Shown here piece after piece: positions 1-11,145 of a stretch of 64,000 bases of DNA; position 1 is the stretch's first letter, and the number at the start of each line of letters is the position of its first letter. This DNA comes from Diadophis punctatus similis (lineage: Eukaryota; Chordata; Lepidosauria; Squamata; Dipsadidae), in NCBI GenBank assembly GCA_023053685.1, contig JALIGW010000003.1:139948126-140012125 (forward strand). Direction: 5' to 3'. The notes below the pieces were generated by a model. That model made no database searches and had not been told where the DNA came from. It saw nothing but the letters and a program-made list of their open reading frames with translations. Both the position numbers and the translations under genes were made by a program.

Positions 1-1
1 A

Positions 2-481
2 CATGATCGAGTTGCTAAATTAGTCCACTGGTCATTATGTAAAAAATATGACATACCTGTATCCGAAAAGTCATAGGAACACAAAGTGGAAAAAGTTTCT
101 GAAAATGAGATGGTGAAGATCTTGTGGGACTTTCGAATACAGACAGATCGTCATTTGGAACACAACACGTCAGATATCATGGTTGTCGAGGGCCGAAGAG
201 TACAGTTTATTGATATCGCTGTACCAGGAGATGCCAGAGTCGAAGAAAAAGAACTGGAAAAAATTAAGAAATATTGTGACTTGGCCATCGAAACTACATG
301 GCTATGGATGAAACATGTAACAGTGATACCCATTGTCATTGGGGCACTTGGTACCATGTCCAAGAATTTCACAAAACACATCAAGAAATTGCAGCTTCCT
401 GAAATAACACCAGCAGAACTGCAAAAAAATGCACTACTCGGAACATCATATATTTTAAGAAGATACTTGGTTGATACCTAG
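2..481 (+). pseudogene. R4/Dong-like LINE, C-terminal endonuclease region (decayed)
   Basis: This is the C-terminal end of a non-LTR retrotransposon polyprotein of the restriction-like-endonuclease class (R2/R4/Dong group). The frame is open from base 2 to 481 except for one in-frame TAG at 74-76, so the ATG at 86 is not a true start. Visible landmarks are HDRVAKLVHW near the start, ILWDFRIQTD, and an IDIAVPGD block (about 209-232) followed by a Lys/Glu-rich helix and VIPIVIGALG. The PD dyad expected ahead of IDIAVPGD reads SD here, so the nuclease would probably be inactive even without the stop. The element runs off the left edge of the window. The class call is from recalled motif order, not a search. 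Confidence 0.72.
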
Positions 482-587
482 GACGCTGGCAGCAAACCGT
501 ATCAACCATTAGCATCAGTCAGTGGTATTTGTGACACTTTTTAAATGTTCAGTTGACTGAGTTTCATGTTTAATGAATAAAAGAGAT

Positions 588-634
588 TAATAATAATAAG
601 AATAATAAAATAATAATAATAATAATAATAATAA

Positions 635-665
<31 letters not shown>

Positions 666-739
666 AAGAAGAAGAAGAAGAAGAAGAAGAAGAAGAAGAA
701 GAAGAAGAAGAAGAAGAAGAAGAAGAAGAAGAAGAAGAA
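588..739. repeat. (AAT)n-(AAG)n compound microsatellite
   Basis: About 16 AAT units pass directly into about 34 AAG units. The tract joins the 3' tail of the plus-strand R4-like LINE to the 3' end of a minus-strand LINE. The long poly-Ser and poly-Phe frames read through it are artefacts of the repeat. Confidence 0.95.
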
Positions 740-1160
740 CATTGTACGTATATACAACAAAATTGATTTTGCCTCAACTGGTGCAATCCATAACAAAATA
801 CAAAGCAACACGAATAATATAGAAAATGGTCCTTATACAAGTAATTAGGGAGTCTGACAGCCCATGGATAAAAGCTGCTTTTAAACCTGTTTGTCTGGCT
901 GGCTGTACTTCTGTCTTCTGCCCGATGGTAAAAGTGAGAAAAGACACTGACCAGGATATGAATCATCCCTAAGTATCTTCCTTACTCTGCTGAAACAACG
1001 AGACCTGGTGATGTCATCCAGTGGTGTTAGGGGGAAACCAATGGTTTCTTGTGCCGAATTAATCACTCTCTGTAGTGCCTTCCTGTCCGCGGCTGTTGAA
1101 CCAGTGTACCATAGTGCTATACAGTATGTAAGGATACTTTCTATCATAGACCGATTAAAT
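740..1160 (-). mobile_element. L2/Rex-like LINE, reverse-transcriptase C-terminus and 3' end
   Basis: Read on the minus strand, 1147-881 encodes the end of a LINE ORF2: an ESILTYCIALWY segment, then DRKALQRVINSAQ, then LFSLLPSGRR. The last coding stretch (FYPWAVRLPN) continues in another frame, so there is a frameshift near 890-900. The 3' UTR ends in an ATTGTACG-type segment and then the AAG microsatellite. Order and motifs match L2/Rex1-like elements of fish and reptiles. The element is 5'-truncated and dead. Confidence 0.7.
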
Positions 1161-1559
1161 TGGTCATAGAAGGTTTAATCTCACTCTTTGCATTGGACCT
1201 AGAAGGCTACTGACCATCAATGCAGTGACCTTAATAGAGCTGTACTTCTGCATTGGCTGGTCTGACTTGCCAATTGTTGTCTGCTTCAATTTGCATCAAT
1301 TGCAGTTCTCAGGTTATCTCTGAAGGCAGCCCCAAGTGTAACTCCTTACTGTTGTCCAGCCGGGGCGGATCAGGAAATATGTTACTCAAGTCATGACATT
1401 TTGGTTCAAGTAGGATCGTAATTAGTGTACCAACAAATACAGAGCATAGATTCTCAGGCTATGCAGTTTGAGCAGGAGAAGCCATTTCTGAATAGCCCAA
1501 CCCTGTTGGCCTTTCTCAAGGCTTTAAAAACTTATACCTGGCCTGGGACTTGGAATGGA
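1161..1559. other. Unassigned sequence
   Basis: No coding frame, structural RNA or repeat family that I recognise. It may be the decayed upstream part of the neighbouring LINE. Confidence 0.5.
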
Positions 1560-1736
1560 TAAGGCTTCTGTGTTTTGGCTTTACTGTTAGTTGACTAATT
1601 ATCTTGGCTGCTGTTTATATCGGTTTTCTGGATGTTTTGATTATTTTAATTGTTTATAATTTTAGAATTGTCAGCTGTCCAGAGTCACTTGGTTGAGTTG
1701 GGCTGTTATAGAAATTGAATTAATTAATTAATTAAT
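1560..1736 (+). mobile_element. L2-like LINE 3' end
   Basis: A T-rich 3' UTR leads to a degenerate copy of the conserved end (CCAGAGTCACTTGGTTGAG...GGGCTGTTATA) and a (TTAA)n tail at 1719-1736. The better copies at 4.4 and 26.3 kb carry the same block as GCCCTGAGTC...GGGCGG. Confidence 0.6.
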
Positions 1737-1960
1737 TCCATCCTGATAGGATTTAATTGGAACTTCTTTTGACCCATCCAGATCCTCACAGTCTCTAGAC
1801 ACCAAGTCAAGGCTTGTATGGCATCCCTGGCTTGAACCAGAATGGCAATGGATAATGGAGTATCATCAGCATGCTGGCGACATCTCATATCCAAACCAAC
1901 AATTACTTCTTCCAGTGGTTTCATGTAGATATCAAATCAACTCAGGGGAGATCTCTGAGC
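1731..1960 (-). pseudogene. L2/CR1-type LINE reverse-transcriptase fragment
   Basis: The minus strand encodes MKPLEEVIVGLDMRCRQHADD, then a variable region, CLETV..WM and a LNP motif. This matches the reverse-transcriptase catalytic block of L2/CR1 LINEs, where the usual YADD is here HADD. The preceding FNIY segment is interrupted by a stop. It is a truncated, inactive fragment of roughly 75 codons. Confidence 0.75.
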
Positions 1961-2034
1961 CCACCAGGTAGAGGAGGCCAAGCTTGGAGGGGTGACCACT
2001 TTAGAGGGGAAGAGAGAAGTTTCAAAAAGATTTA

Positions 2035-2235
2035 AGCAGGCCAGAGCATTGAACCGAAATCAATAGGATGGAATTTAACAGAGGGAAATCTAAAGTTCTG
2101 GATCTGGATAGAAAATGAAATGCATAAGGACAGAAGGAGGAATCTGGCTTGATAGAAATAAATGTAAAAGGGATCTGAGAATCCTTGTTGACCATCAGTT
2201 AAGCATGAGGTGGCAGAGTGATGCATCTGCTAAAA
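2035..2235 (+). pseudogene. CR1 LINE ORF2 fragment
   Basis: Translation around 2055-2230 resembles the CR1 segment just after the catalytic aspartates: INRMEFNR, a KVL.L.RK block, and a final AAKKANA-like end reading CKSNA. Several stops and indels break the frame. It is recognisable only by alignment to recalled CR1 sequence. Confidence 0.55.
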
Positions 2236-2289
2236 GTCAAATGCTATCTTGAAGTGCATTTCCAGAAGCGTATAACAGGAGCATATAAT

Positions 2290-2362
2290 ACAGATCCTTA
2301 TGGGTGTTCGCCACCCAGAATCACAACTGCAGGATAGGTGGCTATATAAATAAATAAAATAA
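2290..2362 (+). mobile_element. LINE/SINE 3' tail (L2-like)
   Basis: A short block reading CCACCCAGAATCAC...GGTGGCTATATAAATAAATAAA matches the common tail of squamate L2-type LINEs and the SINEs that borrow it. The body upstream is not recognisable. Confidence 0.5.
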
Positions 2363-2607
2363 CCCAACAAACCAACATTCATAGGAAGTAATTGTTCAAC
2401 ATGACATTTGGAATGATGGTTCCAACTACAACAATTGGAAAAGGGCAGCAATAAGTAAATTGAGAGTAGGGCTACCAAGATGGTAAGAAACTTGGAAAAC
2501 AAGCCCTATAAGAACCTTTAAAGAAACTAGCATATTTAGCATCCAGCAATGACAAGTCAGGAAACAGGATGGCATCTTCAAATAAATGAAAGGTTATTAC
2601 ATAGAAA

Positions 2608-2930
2608 AGGATAATGTTTCCCCTGTTCATTCGTGTCTGACTCTAGGGGGTGGTGCTTATATCTGTTTCCTAGCTGAGGGAGCCGGTGTTGTCTGAAGAT
2701 GCTTCCGTGGTCATGTGACCATCATGACTACACACCAAGGCGCACAGCTGTTACCTTCCCATCAACGTGGTACCTATTTATCTACTTGTATTTGCATGCT
2801 TTCGAACTGCTAGAATGGCAGGAGCTGGAGCAAGAATGTGAGTGCACCCCGTCTTGTGGTGCATAGGTCTCAAACTGCCAACCTTCTGGTCGAAAGCACA
2901 GAGTCTTAATCACTAGACCACCACACCCCT
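2608..2930 (-). mobile_element. tRNA-derived SINE, reverse orientation
   Basis: On the minus strand the head reads GGTCTAGTGATTAAGAC (A-box-like), then a degraded B box near GCAGTTTGAGAC. It continues through a body with GCATGCAAATAC, TAGATAAATAGGTACC and CACATGACCACGG and ends with AGTCAGACACGAAT. This order matches a widespread sauropsid tRNA-derived SINE. The polymerase III boxes are diverged, so an inactive copy is expected. Confidence 0.65.
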
Positions 2931-3147
2931 ATTAGAAAAGAATACAGACATTTTATCTATTGCCCCCACCCCCGGACAGGCATAACCAAAATCAATGGGT
3001 TAAAACCATATGGAAGTAGGAAGCAACTACAGGTTAGGCATCATAGGATACTTTTGACTGTACAAGCTATCAGCTAAGAGAACATGCTGTCACATGAATT
3101 GTGCAAAGTCTTTAGAGGCAGGTTTGTCATGAGATGATGCTGTAGTG

Positions 3148-3271
3148 CACGGGCATCAAACTCAATTGCATAACGTGATGTATCACAACGTTTTTTGCCT
3201 CTGTGAAGCCAGGGTGGGTGTGGCCTGCACGTGACACATCCGGCCTGTGGGCTGCCAGTTTGACATCCCTG
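3148..3271. mobile_element. hAT MITE, family B
   Basis: A 124-bp element with ends CACGGGCATCAAACTC and GTTTGACATCCCTG. It is flanked by a perfect 8-bp duplication, CTGTAGTG, at 3140-3147 and 3272-3279. It is non-coding. Sequence just after the right duplication (AGATTAGACTGGATG) resembles a CR1 3' end, so the insertion may lie in older CR1 DNA. Confidence 0.88.
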
Positions 3272-3439
3272 CTGTAGTGGGTCCTGTCCAGAATAGAAGA
3301 TTAGACTGGATGTCCTCTAAGATCCTCCCACCTCTATAAGTTTATAATAATCACAAACTAGTCAGCCACATGACATGACATGAGTCTTTATTGATTAGCC
3401 CTTGGGCCATATCAAAGTGCAAAGTTCCAGAAACAAATT

Positions 3440-3595
3440 ATTACTAAAATTTGATAAAAACAATTTAAAATGGAATTTGATAAAATACAATTTGAAATGA
3501 AATTGGAATAAAATATGATTTAAAATGAAATTGGAATAAAATACAGTCTAAAATGAAATTGAATAAAATAATTTAAGATATAGATAAAATATGAC
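3440..3595. repeat. Degenerate AT-rich tandem repeat
   Basis: A motif of about 30 bp of the form AAATGAAATTGGAATAAAATA recurs four to five times with drift. No coding content. The rest of 3280-3782 is AT-rich and unassigned. Confidence 0.6.
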
Positions 3596-3782
3596 AAAAT
3601 TATATTTCGGTGTCACACCTGCAATCTACCCCAATCAGTCCCACGTATGCAGATCTCAACCGAACCATTTTGTTTAAGTACTGTGCTGTGTTATATGTTA
3701 TTTTCAGGTTCTGGCCGTGTTAGCAGAAGAATCAGTCCTCCGTAGGTCGATGGATCGTGGCTTCTTTGAAAACATACTTACT

Positions 3783-4253
3783 TAGAAAATAAAACCCGAG
3801 ATTCAAATCTAATTAACAAAATGTTTATTTCAGTAGAAAAATAATAAAGAATTCTTATTAAGGCTACATTGTATTGGCTAAGAGATAAATCAGTTCTACC
3901 TTGGTAGAAATGGCGATGAGAAAAGGGAGGAGGAAACCTCTGGAATGCAGACATGCGTAATAGAATATATCATACGTCTGTTTGACCATAAATACAAGAA
4001 ACAGTAGAAAAACATAGAGATGCACAAACTGACAATATTCACACCGTGACAGGCCGGACATAAGGTAAGTTGTTTTGATATGGGGATCCCAATGGGTCAT
4101 TCGTTTGGTACATAGACCAAGGTACCTGTCTCTCACCCCCTTATACAAGCAACAATCAAATAGGATGTGAGCCAGGTCTTCTACCTCTGCTGCTCCGCAA
4201 ATGCAGAGACGCTCATTGTAGGGTATAGAATGGAATCTCCCATATCTGACCAT
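3783..4253 (-). pseudogene. LINE ORF2 C-terminus with Cys/His knuckle
   Basis: The minus-strand frame 4253-3864 begins VRYGRFHSIPYNERLCICG, then HILFDCCLYKGVRDRYL. The CxC...H...C spacing looks like the zinc-knuckle region at the end of several LINE ORF2 proteins. A second diverged copy lies at 62.15-62.44 kb, which supports a repeat rather than a host exon. The clade is not certain. The frame stays open for 129 codons but has lost its upstream part. Confidence 0.55.
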
Positions 4254-4315
4254 TAGTCAGCCACATTTTAATGGTATGTTCCTAGAGCCACAACACACTC
4301 CAGCTCCTGTAACTA

Positions 4316-4882
4316 CCGTATTTTTCAGAGTATAAGACGCATCTTCCGGCAGGCGGGGTGAAATTCAGATAAATCCCCCATGTATGAATGTTGATGTGTT
4401 TTTAATTTTTTGTAATTTTTAATCATTTTATGGTTTTGTATTGTTCTTAGATTATGCTGTACGCTGCCCTGAGTCCCATGGGAGTTGGGCGGCCTATAAG
4501 AACCATTAATAAAATAAAATCACACGCACCTTAGTTTTGGGGGAGGAAAATAGGGGGGAAAATCTACCTACTAGGTATTCATCTGGCTAGTGTCCTTAGT
4601 CTGTTCAGTTTCATCACATTATTTTATCTCCTGGTTAGGCCTAAAAAAAGTATTCTTTGAAGGGAGTAGGAATGAAAACAAGCCTGCAAAGACTTAGGGC
4701 TGGAAAAAACTACTTTGGAGGGAGTACGAATAAAAAATGCTGCAAGCTGGGAAAATCATTAGCACCTCGTTAGGGCTGGAAAAAAAGCTTCGGAAAAGCT
4801 ACATTCCGAGTATAAGACGCACCCAAATTTTCAGCCTCTTTTAGGGAGGAAAAAGGTGCGTCTTATACTCCGAAAAATATGG
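4316..4882. mobile_element. DNA transposon with CCGTATTTTTC ends
   Basis: The element starts CCGTATTTTTCAGAGTATAA and ends with the inverted form TTATACTCCGAAAAATATGG, with TA on both sides (4314-4315 and 4883-4884). The terminal motif recurs internally at 4806-4822, making a hairpin with 4855-4872. This suggests a short full copy fused to a longer broken one. An L2 tail lies inside. No transposase is present, and the superfamily is not assigned. Confidence 0.72.
4383..4527 (+). mobile_element. L2-like LINE 3' end nested in a DNA transposon
   Basis: A T-rich lead-in, GCTGCCCTGAGTCCCATGGG, GTTGGGCGGCCTATAAG and an AATAAAATAAAAT tail define an L2-type 3' end. It lies inside the CCGTATTTTTC element and therefore inserted after it. 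Confidence 0.7.
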
Positions 4883-4884
4883 TA

Positions 4885-5610
4885 ATATCTGTTCTGTTGA
4901 ATTTCTTCCTTTAGAGCTTGAAAGTCAGAATATGCACTCAGATGGGGGAGAGGAGCAAAAGCTTTTTAAAATGTGACTCTTTTAAAAATATAATGATGTG
5001 CAGCCTATATGCAATTTCCAGGTGTTTGATCTAGGTCCTTTTGTGGAGCTCTTGATGCTGTCTGTGTTCAGAATATGTAAAGTCACTACAGCCAGGATGT
5101 AGTTTTGAATGAAAGATGGATTGCCTTGTCTTTTTTAGTCCAAATTGTCTTTGTCAACTCCAAATGTAAATGCACATATTATTCCAACTAAAAGTTAACC
5201 TGCCCACAACCTGGGGGTGGTGATGGAGGGAGGAGGAAGTAGAAACACTAAGCATTCCAATTTTAAAGAGATGTGAAATGCACAACTTGTCAAAGAATAA
5301 TTGTCATTTTTAATGTAGTTTTGGAAAAAAATAAAGTGGCAAACTTAAAGCAGAAGGCCCATATTTATACATCTTCTGAAATAAATACTTCCTTGGCATC
5401 CTATTAGTTTCTCTAGTAAGTCTAGGAAACTAATAATGCTGACTCAAAGCCATCTTGCTCAAGAAAGGAAATTAAAAGGCAGCACATGGGGGAATAAAAG
5501 TATCGATCCAATAGAATATATTTTCCTATGCTGGGCTCTTTATTAATACTGGGGGGCATGTCTATTAGCTGTTGACACCTTATACTTCGTCATACTATAC
5601 AATATATATG
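4885..5610. other. Unassigned AT-rich sequence
   Basis: No open frame of note, no target-site duplications and no repeat family recognised. Confidence 0.5.
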
Positions 5611-6307
5611 CAGGGGTGAAATTCAGCAGGTTCTGACAGGTTCTGGAGAACCGGTAGTGGAAATTTTGAGTAGTTTGGAGAACTGGCAAATACCACCTCT
5701 GGCTGGTCACAGAGTGGGGTGGGAATGGAGATTTTGCAATATCCTTCCCCCAGGAGTGGGGAGGGAATGGGGATTTTGCAGTATCCTTCCCCTGGAGTGG
5801 GGAGGGAATGGGGATTTTGCAATATCCTTCCCCCAGGAGTGGGGAGGGAATGGGGATTTTGCAGTATCCTTCCCCTGGAGTGGGGAGGGAATGGGGATTT
5901 TGCAGTATCCTTCCCCTGGAGTGGGGAGGGAATGGGGATTTTGCAGTATCCTTCCCCTGGAGTGGGGTGGGAATGGAGATTTTGCAGTATCCTTCCCCTG
6001 GAGTGGGGAGGGAATGGAGATTTTCCAGTATCCTTCCCCTGGAGTGGGAAGGGAATGGAGATTTTCCAGTATCCTTCCCCCCAGGAGTGGGGAGGGAATG
6101 GAGATTTTCCAGTATCCTTCCCCTGGAGTGGGGAGGGAATGGGGATTTGCAGTATCCTTCCCCCGGAGTGGGGTGGGAATGGAGATTTTCCAGTATCCTT
6201 CCCCTGGAGTGGGGAGGGAATGGAGATTTTCCAGTATCCTTCCCCTGCCACGCCCACCAAGCCATGTCCACAGAACCGGTAGGGAAAATTTTTGAATTTC
6301 AACCCTG
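5611..6307. mobile_element. hAT MITE, family D, with minisatellite core
   Basis: The left end CAGGGGTGAAATTCAGC continues into GGTTCTGGAGAACCGGTAG. The right end reads GAACCGGTAGGGAAAATTTTTG...TTTCAACCCTG. The flanks TATATATG and TATATACT match at 6 of 8 positions, a plausible worn 8-bp duplication. The core is an array of about 13 units of 41 bp. There is no transposase. Other copies of the family lie at 20.6, 21.2, 45.2 and 49.5 kb. Confidence 0.8.
5711..6247. repeat. 41-bp minisatellite, about 13 units
   Basis: Units have the form GGAGTGGGGAGGGAATGG, then GATTTTGCAGTATCCTTCCCC. Variants differ at GCAG/GCAA/CCAG and at single positions. Because 41 is not a multiple of 3, open frames run across the array in several phases on both strands; none is a gene. 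Confidence 0.95.
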
Positions 6308-7773
6308 TATATACTGTATAATATGCCTAGTGTAGAGCAATAACATGTCTTTTGGGAATGAAAACATGGATCTTAAGTCCACATTGCTTGCTGGTTTCCA
6401 CAATTTAGTAAACTAGTTCAGCTAATAGATCTGATATTTTGAGCCTCGTCTTATAACCAAGTATATGTGCTGATGAAAAGCTGCTTTAGCAGCAAAGAGA
6501 CTGCTAATTGTTTGATTATACAGGTCCTCACATTAATGAAGTACAATTCCATGGATTTGGAGCATGGCGTGCAACCAAATTACCACCCCAGCACTCAAGC
6601 TGTGAAATCTGATTATTCATTAGCCAGTCAGTGAGTGGTACAAACATCCCCCCCCAAAAAAAACCCCATCGAATGAAAGTGACTTTAAAAAATAATAATC
6701 ATCCCACTCTTGTTAATAAGCATCTTGGATTTAAAACATGTTTTAATACCAAGCAGTACTAGGTTTCCCAAATATATTGACAACTCCTCAAAATGGGCTT
6801 GTGGTGCATTTTATGCACTTATTTGAACCACCAAGCCCCAAGTCTTTCTTTCTTTCTTTTTTAATAGTTTTTATTGAATTTTATACAAGTCTTTCTATTT
6901 GCAAAAAAAAAAGAAGAAGAAGAAGCCCAGTTAGTTACCTCCTGTGGCCCATTTTACAGCCTGAGAGTCATATATAAGCTCTCCAGACTGACAAGACGAA
7001 AAACAGCCATTGGCTTTAAACAAAACAAAACACCGAATCAAAAGTAAAGACAGCTCACACTGTGTCTTCTTCCAAAAGACTGACTGGGCCCAAGATAAAT
7101 GAGTCTCTAAAAGTCATTCAGAGCTTCTTCTTCTTCTTCTTTTTTTCTTTTGTTTTTAATTACTTTATAAATCTTGTTCTTTTAGCTGGAAAAATATCAC
7201 CCGTTCCCTCTCCATCTCGTGTAAATAGTGAGTCATTTTGCTGAGAGGGGCTGGAATGGAAACGAAGCACGAATATTTCTCCCCTTCCTTGCATCACTCA
7301 GGCATATTCCGGTGCCAGTGGAGACAGGCAACTGCAACCTGAGGGAGATTCCCACTCGAGCTGCTCTGTTTATACAATAAATGTATCTGGGATCGGTTAC
7401 AAAAAAAACGAGATGAGGGCAAATCCTTCTTCACATCGAGAAGTGGTACTCCTGACATCTCCAGCAAATGGGATTATCTGTAATGAGATTACACACAAAG
7501 AGATTAAGATGGGAACCGATGCTCCTAGGAGATATAAAAGAGGCTCTGGAGACAAGAGAGAAATGAGGTGTCAGAAACAGAAGGTGGAATTGCTTCCTTG
7601 AGAAGATTTTTCACGATAATGGTAATGACCGTATTCTTAAAATGATGGCTTTCATCTAGGGAGGAACCTACAAGAGCAGCACAAGTTTTAAATGCGTATT
7701 TTTAAGTTTTTCTACTGAGGTAGTTTGGAGTGAATGGCAAGGGAGGGCTAGGAAGGGGCATATTAAATAGCAT
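6308..7773. other. Low-repeat, AT-rich sequence with no gene seen
   Basis: About 1.5 kb of mostly unique-looking sequence. The part from 7190 to 7620 is higher in complexity than its surroundings and could hold conserved non-coding DNA, but nothing in it can be named. Short CTTT and GAA runs occur at 6845, 6907 and 7125. Confidence 0.45.
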
Positions 7774-7774
7774 A

Positions 7775-8140
7775 CAGGTAGACCTCCCTGTTTAGTGACC
7801 ACTGAAGTTACAACGGCACTGAAAAAGTGATTTATGACTGTTTTTACAACTGTGGCAGCCTCCCCATGGTCACATGATCAAGATTCAGATGCTTGGCAGC
7901 TGGCATGTATTTATGACAGTTGCAGTATCCCAAGGTCATGTGATCACTTTTTTGTGGCCTTGTGTCAGGCAAAGTCAACGGGGAAGCCAGATTCACTTAA
8001 CAACCGTGTTACTAACAATGGCTGCAATGATTCACGTAACAACTGTGGCAAGAAAGGTGACAAAATGGGGCAAAACTCATTTAACCATCTTGCTTAGCAA
8101 TGGAAATTCCGGCTTGTGCTCATAATTTGAGGACTCCCTG
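7775..8140. mobile_element. Family T element (pogo/Tigger-like MITE)
   Basis: A near full-length copy: the left end is CAGGTAGACCTCC and the right end GAGGACTCCCTG, with TA on both sides. Internal blocks shared with other copies include TTCAAAGTTACAAC-like, CATGGTCACATGATCAA and GGAAGCCAGATTCACTTAAC. No coding capacity. Placement in pogo/Tigger rests on the TA duplication and terminal resemblance. Confidence 0.75.
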
Positions 8141-8217
8141 TATTATGGTGGAATGTTTAAGAGGAACACAGCAACAATTTTAGTCTATGTGTGTGGAGAT
8201 GCAACAGAAATGTATAT

Positions 8218-8221
<4 letters not shown>

Positions 8222-8250
<29 letters not shown>
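8222..8250. repeat. (GT)n microsatellite
   Basis: About 14 uninterrupted GT units. Confidence 0.97.
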
Positions 8251-8256
<6 letters not shown>

Positions 8257-9736
8257 CTATACAGTTTTGAAGAATGTGTATTAACACTAGAAATGAGTGA
8301 GCAAGAATGACTTACGGTGTATGAACTGATCTCATCCAGAGAAACATTAGGATTTTTAAAGAACCTCTTAAGCGGCAGATGACATTCTGTTAAGTAGATT
8401 TTAAAAGGCAATAAATAAACGGCATTGTTTAGGGGACAATAATATTACTGTTCCAGGACCCTCGAAAAATAAACATATGAGCAAATTACAATTATATATT
8501 GTGAACAGATGGAGAAATAGCAGCCTCCAAAATCTGAAATATCATGAATTTCAACAGAGATCATGGGTGACTGTATCAAATAATAGTAGAAAGTAGAACT
8601 GGAATTTTGGTGTTGTAAGTGACAGGTTCTTTACCCAATTCAGAAAGAGCAGAGAAAGAAACCTTTCCAGGTATAAGCACCATGTCTGAATCCTGCACCT
8701 CCCAATTGATTTAATTAGAATGACAGCAACATGGCTGTGATTTGCCCCAGGTAGCTGCCAACCATCAGAATTTGAATTACCCATAGTACTTTGCAGTGAT
8801 GGCTACATCAAAGCATTATACAAGGTGTCAGTGATGGACATCTCCCAAGTCCAGCCTTTGGCCAGCTTACTGTATGAAGCTGTTAGTTATTGCTACTGTC
8901 GTGCAAGCATATTAACCTTACCAGGTGGAACTTACAAAGGCTGTTGCTCTTGCAGAGTGGGCTTTAATTGAAGTGGAACAATTAATTAATCTTGCAGGGT
9001 GGGCATTATTCGAAGTGAAGCATCTATGGACAACTCCTTATTGGGAAAGGATGATGTAAAAGTATTGTTGCTATTGTGTGTAATATACTTTTGAATTCAA
9101 AGCTGAGCTTTACCAATCAGAGAATGTTACACAACCCCCTCTAAAAGACCTTTTGGTTTCAAGCTACTAATAAACAGATTCAAGTCACACGGCAGAGTGT
9201 TTTTTTTCAGTTTGGTTTATTTAGTTTCTTAACTTAGTCTTTGAAAATTATCAGCAGTATCATAAACTGCTTTGCAATGAAGCAGAGAGAAAATTCAGCG
9301 TGAATTAGCTTATTTCCACCATAGTTAAATTCTCAAATGTTATTATTTGCTTAATAAAAATTTCATATTCCCAAAACAATCCTATTACTTTAACAAAAGG
9401 ATGAAAAATTACTATTTCGACAATTTCAGCTATCATAGAGAACCATGTCGACAGCATCAATTTATCATCTGTTTCCATGTGTGCATAAGACAATGACAGC
9501 TTTCTTGTACTGGTTGAAGACAGGGAAGCTCTGAAGAATTGATTTCAAACATCAAGGAGCTGTTCAAAACTACAGAAGCAAATAGCGTCATTTGTTGGTG
9601 CATTGGTGTGTCGTTGTGAAAAGCTGAAGGACTAGGCCACATCAATGGAAAAGCAAGAGGGAGAATTCACAGTGAAAGTTTTTATGTTTGTTCATCATCA
9701 TGGTTGCATTGACAGACAGGTGTTCATTCATTACAG
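8251..9736. other. Mostly unassigned; weak LTR-like block at the right
   Basis: No gene is visible. At roughly 8990-9190 a CCAAT motif (ACCAATCAGAG, 9110), a TATA-like CTCTAAAAG (about 9139) and an AATAAA-type signal (CTAATAAACAG, about 9168) follow one another. This is the order expected in a compact solo LTR, but no terminal dinucleotides or target duplication could be fixed. Treat it as a weak guess. Confidence 0.25.
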
Positions 9737-9862
9737 CAGGGCTGTCAAACTCACGGCTCGCGGGCCGGATACATCACACGCTGGCCATGCCCATGCCTAG
9801 TTTAGCAAAGGGGGGAATACGTCACGTGATACCGCCATGACGATGTGAGTTTGACACCCCTG
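9737..9862. mobile_element. hAT MITE, family B
   Basis: A 126-bp element, CAGGGCTGTCAAACTC to GTTTGACACCCCTG, with a perfect 8-bp duplication CATTACAG at 9729-9736 and 9863-9870. Close in sequence to the copy at 13317. Confidence 0.92.
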
Positions 9863-11030
9863 CATTACAGGATATACCATAATCAATTAGTTCTCCTTTA
9901 AGATCCATGATTCTTGCTTGTTTTTTCGGGAGCCAAGAAATGTGCAAGGCAAATGTTATTATTGTATTTTTATTGTTTTGTTAGAGAGTTTTATCAATTC
10001 CCCCAAAAAATGCTGCTCCTAAAAGGTTTTATATTCTTAATTTGGGAAAAAGAAAGAAAATATAGAAAGAAAAAGCAGAAGAAAACATTGCAAATTCAAT
10101 TACATGTTGCTTTGGCTTGATTACATTGGGAGTTTCTGCTTTGATCTTCAGAATGAAGTGAGATTCTCCTGGAGGAGAATCTCCATAGGTGTATTATGAC
10201 AAAGGTATCTTTCCAGATGTAGCTAAAGTAGAACTCCCAGAAACTATGAATAAAATTGGGCGAATTATGAGGCATTCTAGAAATTATATATAGTCATAGA
10301 TTGAGAGGCATCGGTTCTCCCTTCCTGCCTTAAATCATTGGACTTCTTCATTCAATCATTTTGTATCTAGGTAGCTTCTATAAATCCTGGTTAATCTACT
10401 TGACCTTCAAGTCTGTTATTATCTCTAAGATTGTTTGAGGCTGGAATTCCAACTAAACTGCCAATTTTCTTTTCTTTTTCAGAAGATGGATTGTAGACAT
10501 CATGACAAGCTTGCTCCTTGATGGACTGGAATATATTTGAACAACTTTGTTCCATCGCATGGAATTAGCTAATCAGAGATGGAGGTTTCGCCACCAAAAA
10601 TAGAAAATCTACTCAGCTGCCACTATAAAAAACTCATATTTGTTTACAATACTAGTGTCACGCAGTGATTATTGCCTGTTACATGTATATGCAGGGAGCT
10701 GCATCCCTATCTAATATAATGGTTTATTCCTGAGCATGTGATTGATATGTTCCTAGTACGCATGTGTACATTCCTTTCTTTGATCAGTCCTTCCGTTCCT
10801 AGCTTCTGTGGAAGCAAGACGTGTTTTTATATCAGAGATGTAATTAATGAGGTTTATTTGTTTTTGTACTGAAATAAATATTTTTACTTAGAACTTTAAA
10901 CTGTGGTTTCATTTCTAATGTCAGAATTCCAGGTAAAGATCTATTTTCGCCTCTAGTGAGAGTTATTCTCATCTTGACAACTAGAATGCTCAGAATAATG
11001 TAACAAGGCAACTAAAGTGGTCGTCTAAAG
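9863..11030. other. Unassigned sequence
   Basis: No gene, RNA or confident repeat. An AT-rich block with CTATAAAAA (10624) and AAATAAATA (10874) could be an old LTR or a chance pairing of signals. Confidence 0.35.
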
Positions 11031-11145
11031 CAGAGGTCTCCAACCTTGGCAACTTTAAGACTTGTCAACTTCAACTCCCAGAATTTGAGGAATTCTGGGA
11101 GTTGAAGTCCACAAGTCTTAAAGTTGCCAAAATTGGAGACCCCTG
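11031..11145. mobile_element. hAT MITE, family F (fold-back)
   Basis: A 115-bp near-perfect hairpin from CAGAGGTCTCCAACCTTGG to TTGGAGACCCCTG. The internal arms contain CAACTCCCAGAATT and its complement. The flanks GTCTAAAG and ATCTAAAG match at 7 of 8 positions. Partial copies lie at 38.5 and 62.5 kb. Confidence 0.9.

Noticed and set aside
541..966. Poly-Ser/poly-Phe protein
   Set aside because: It reads through the AAG microsatellite; flanking codons belong to a frameshifted LINE.
6777..7601. Three short plus-strand frames in a repeat-poor stretch as exons
   Set aside because: No splice signals or conserved motifs can be seen; length is within chance expectation.
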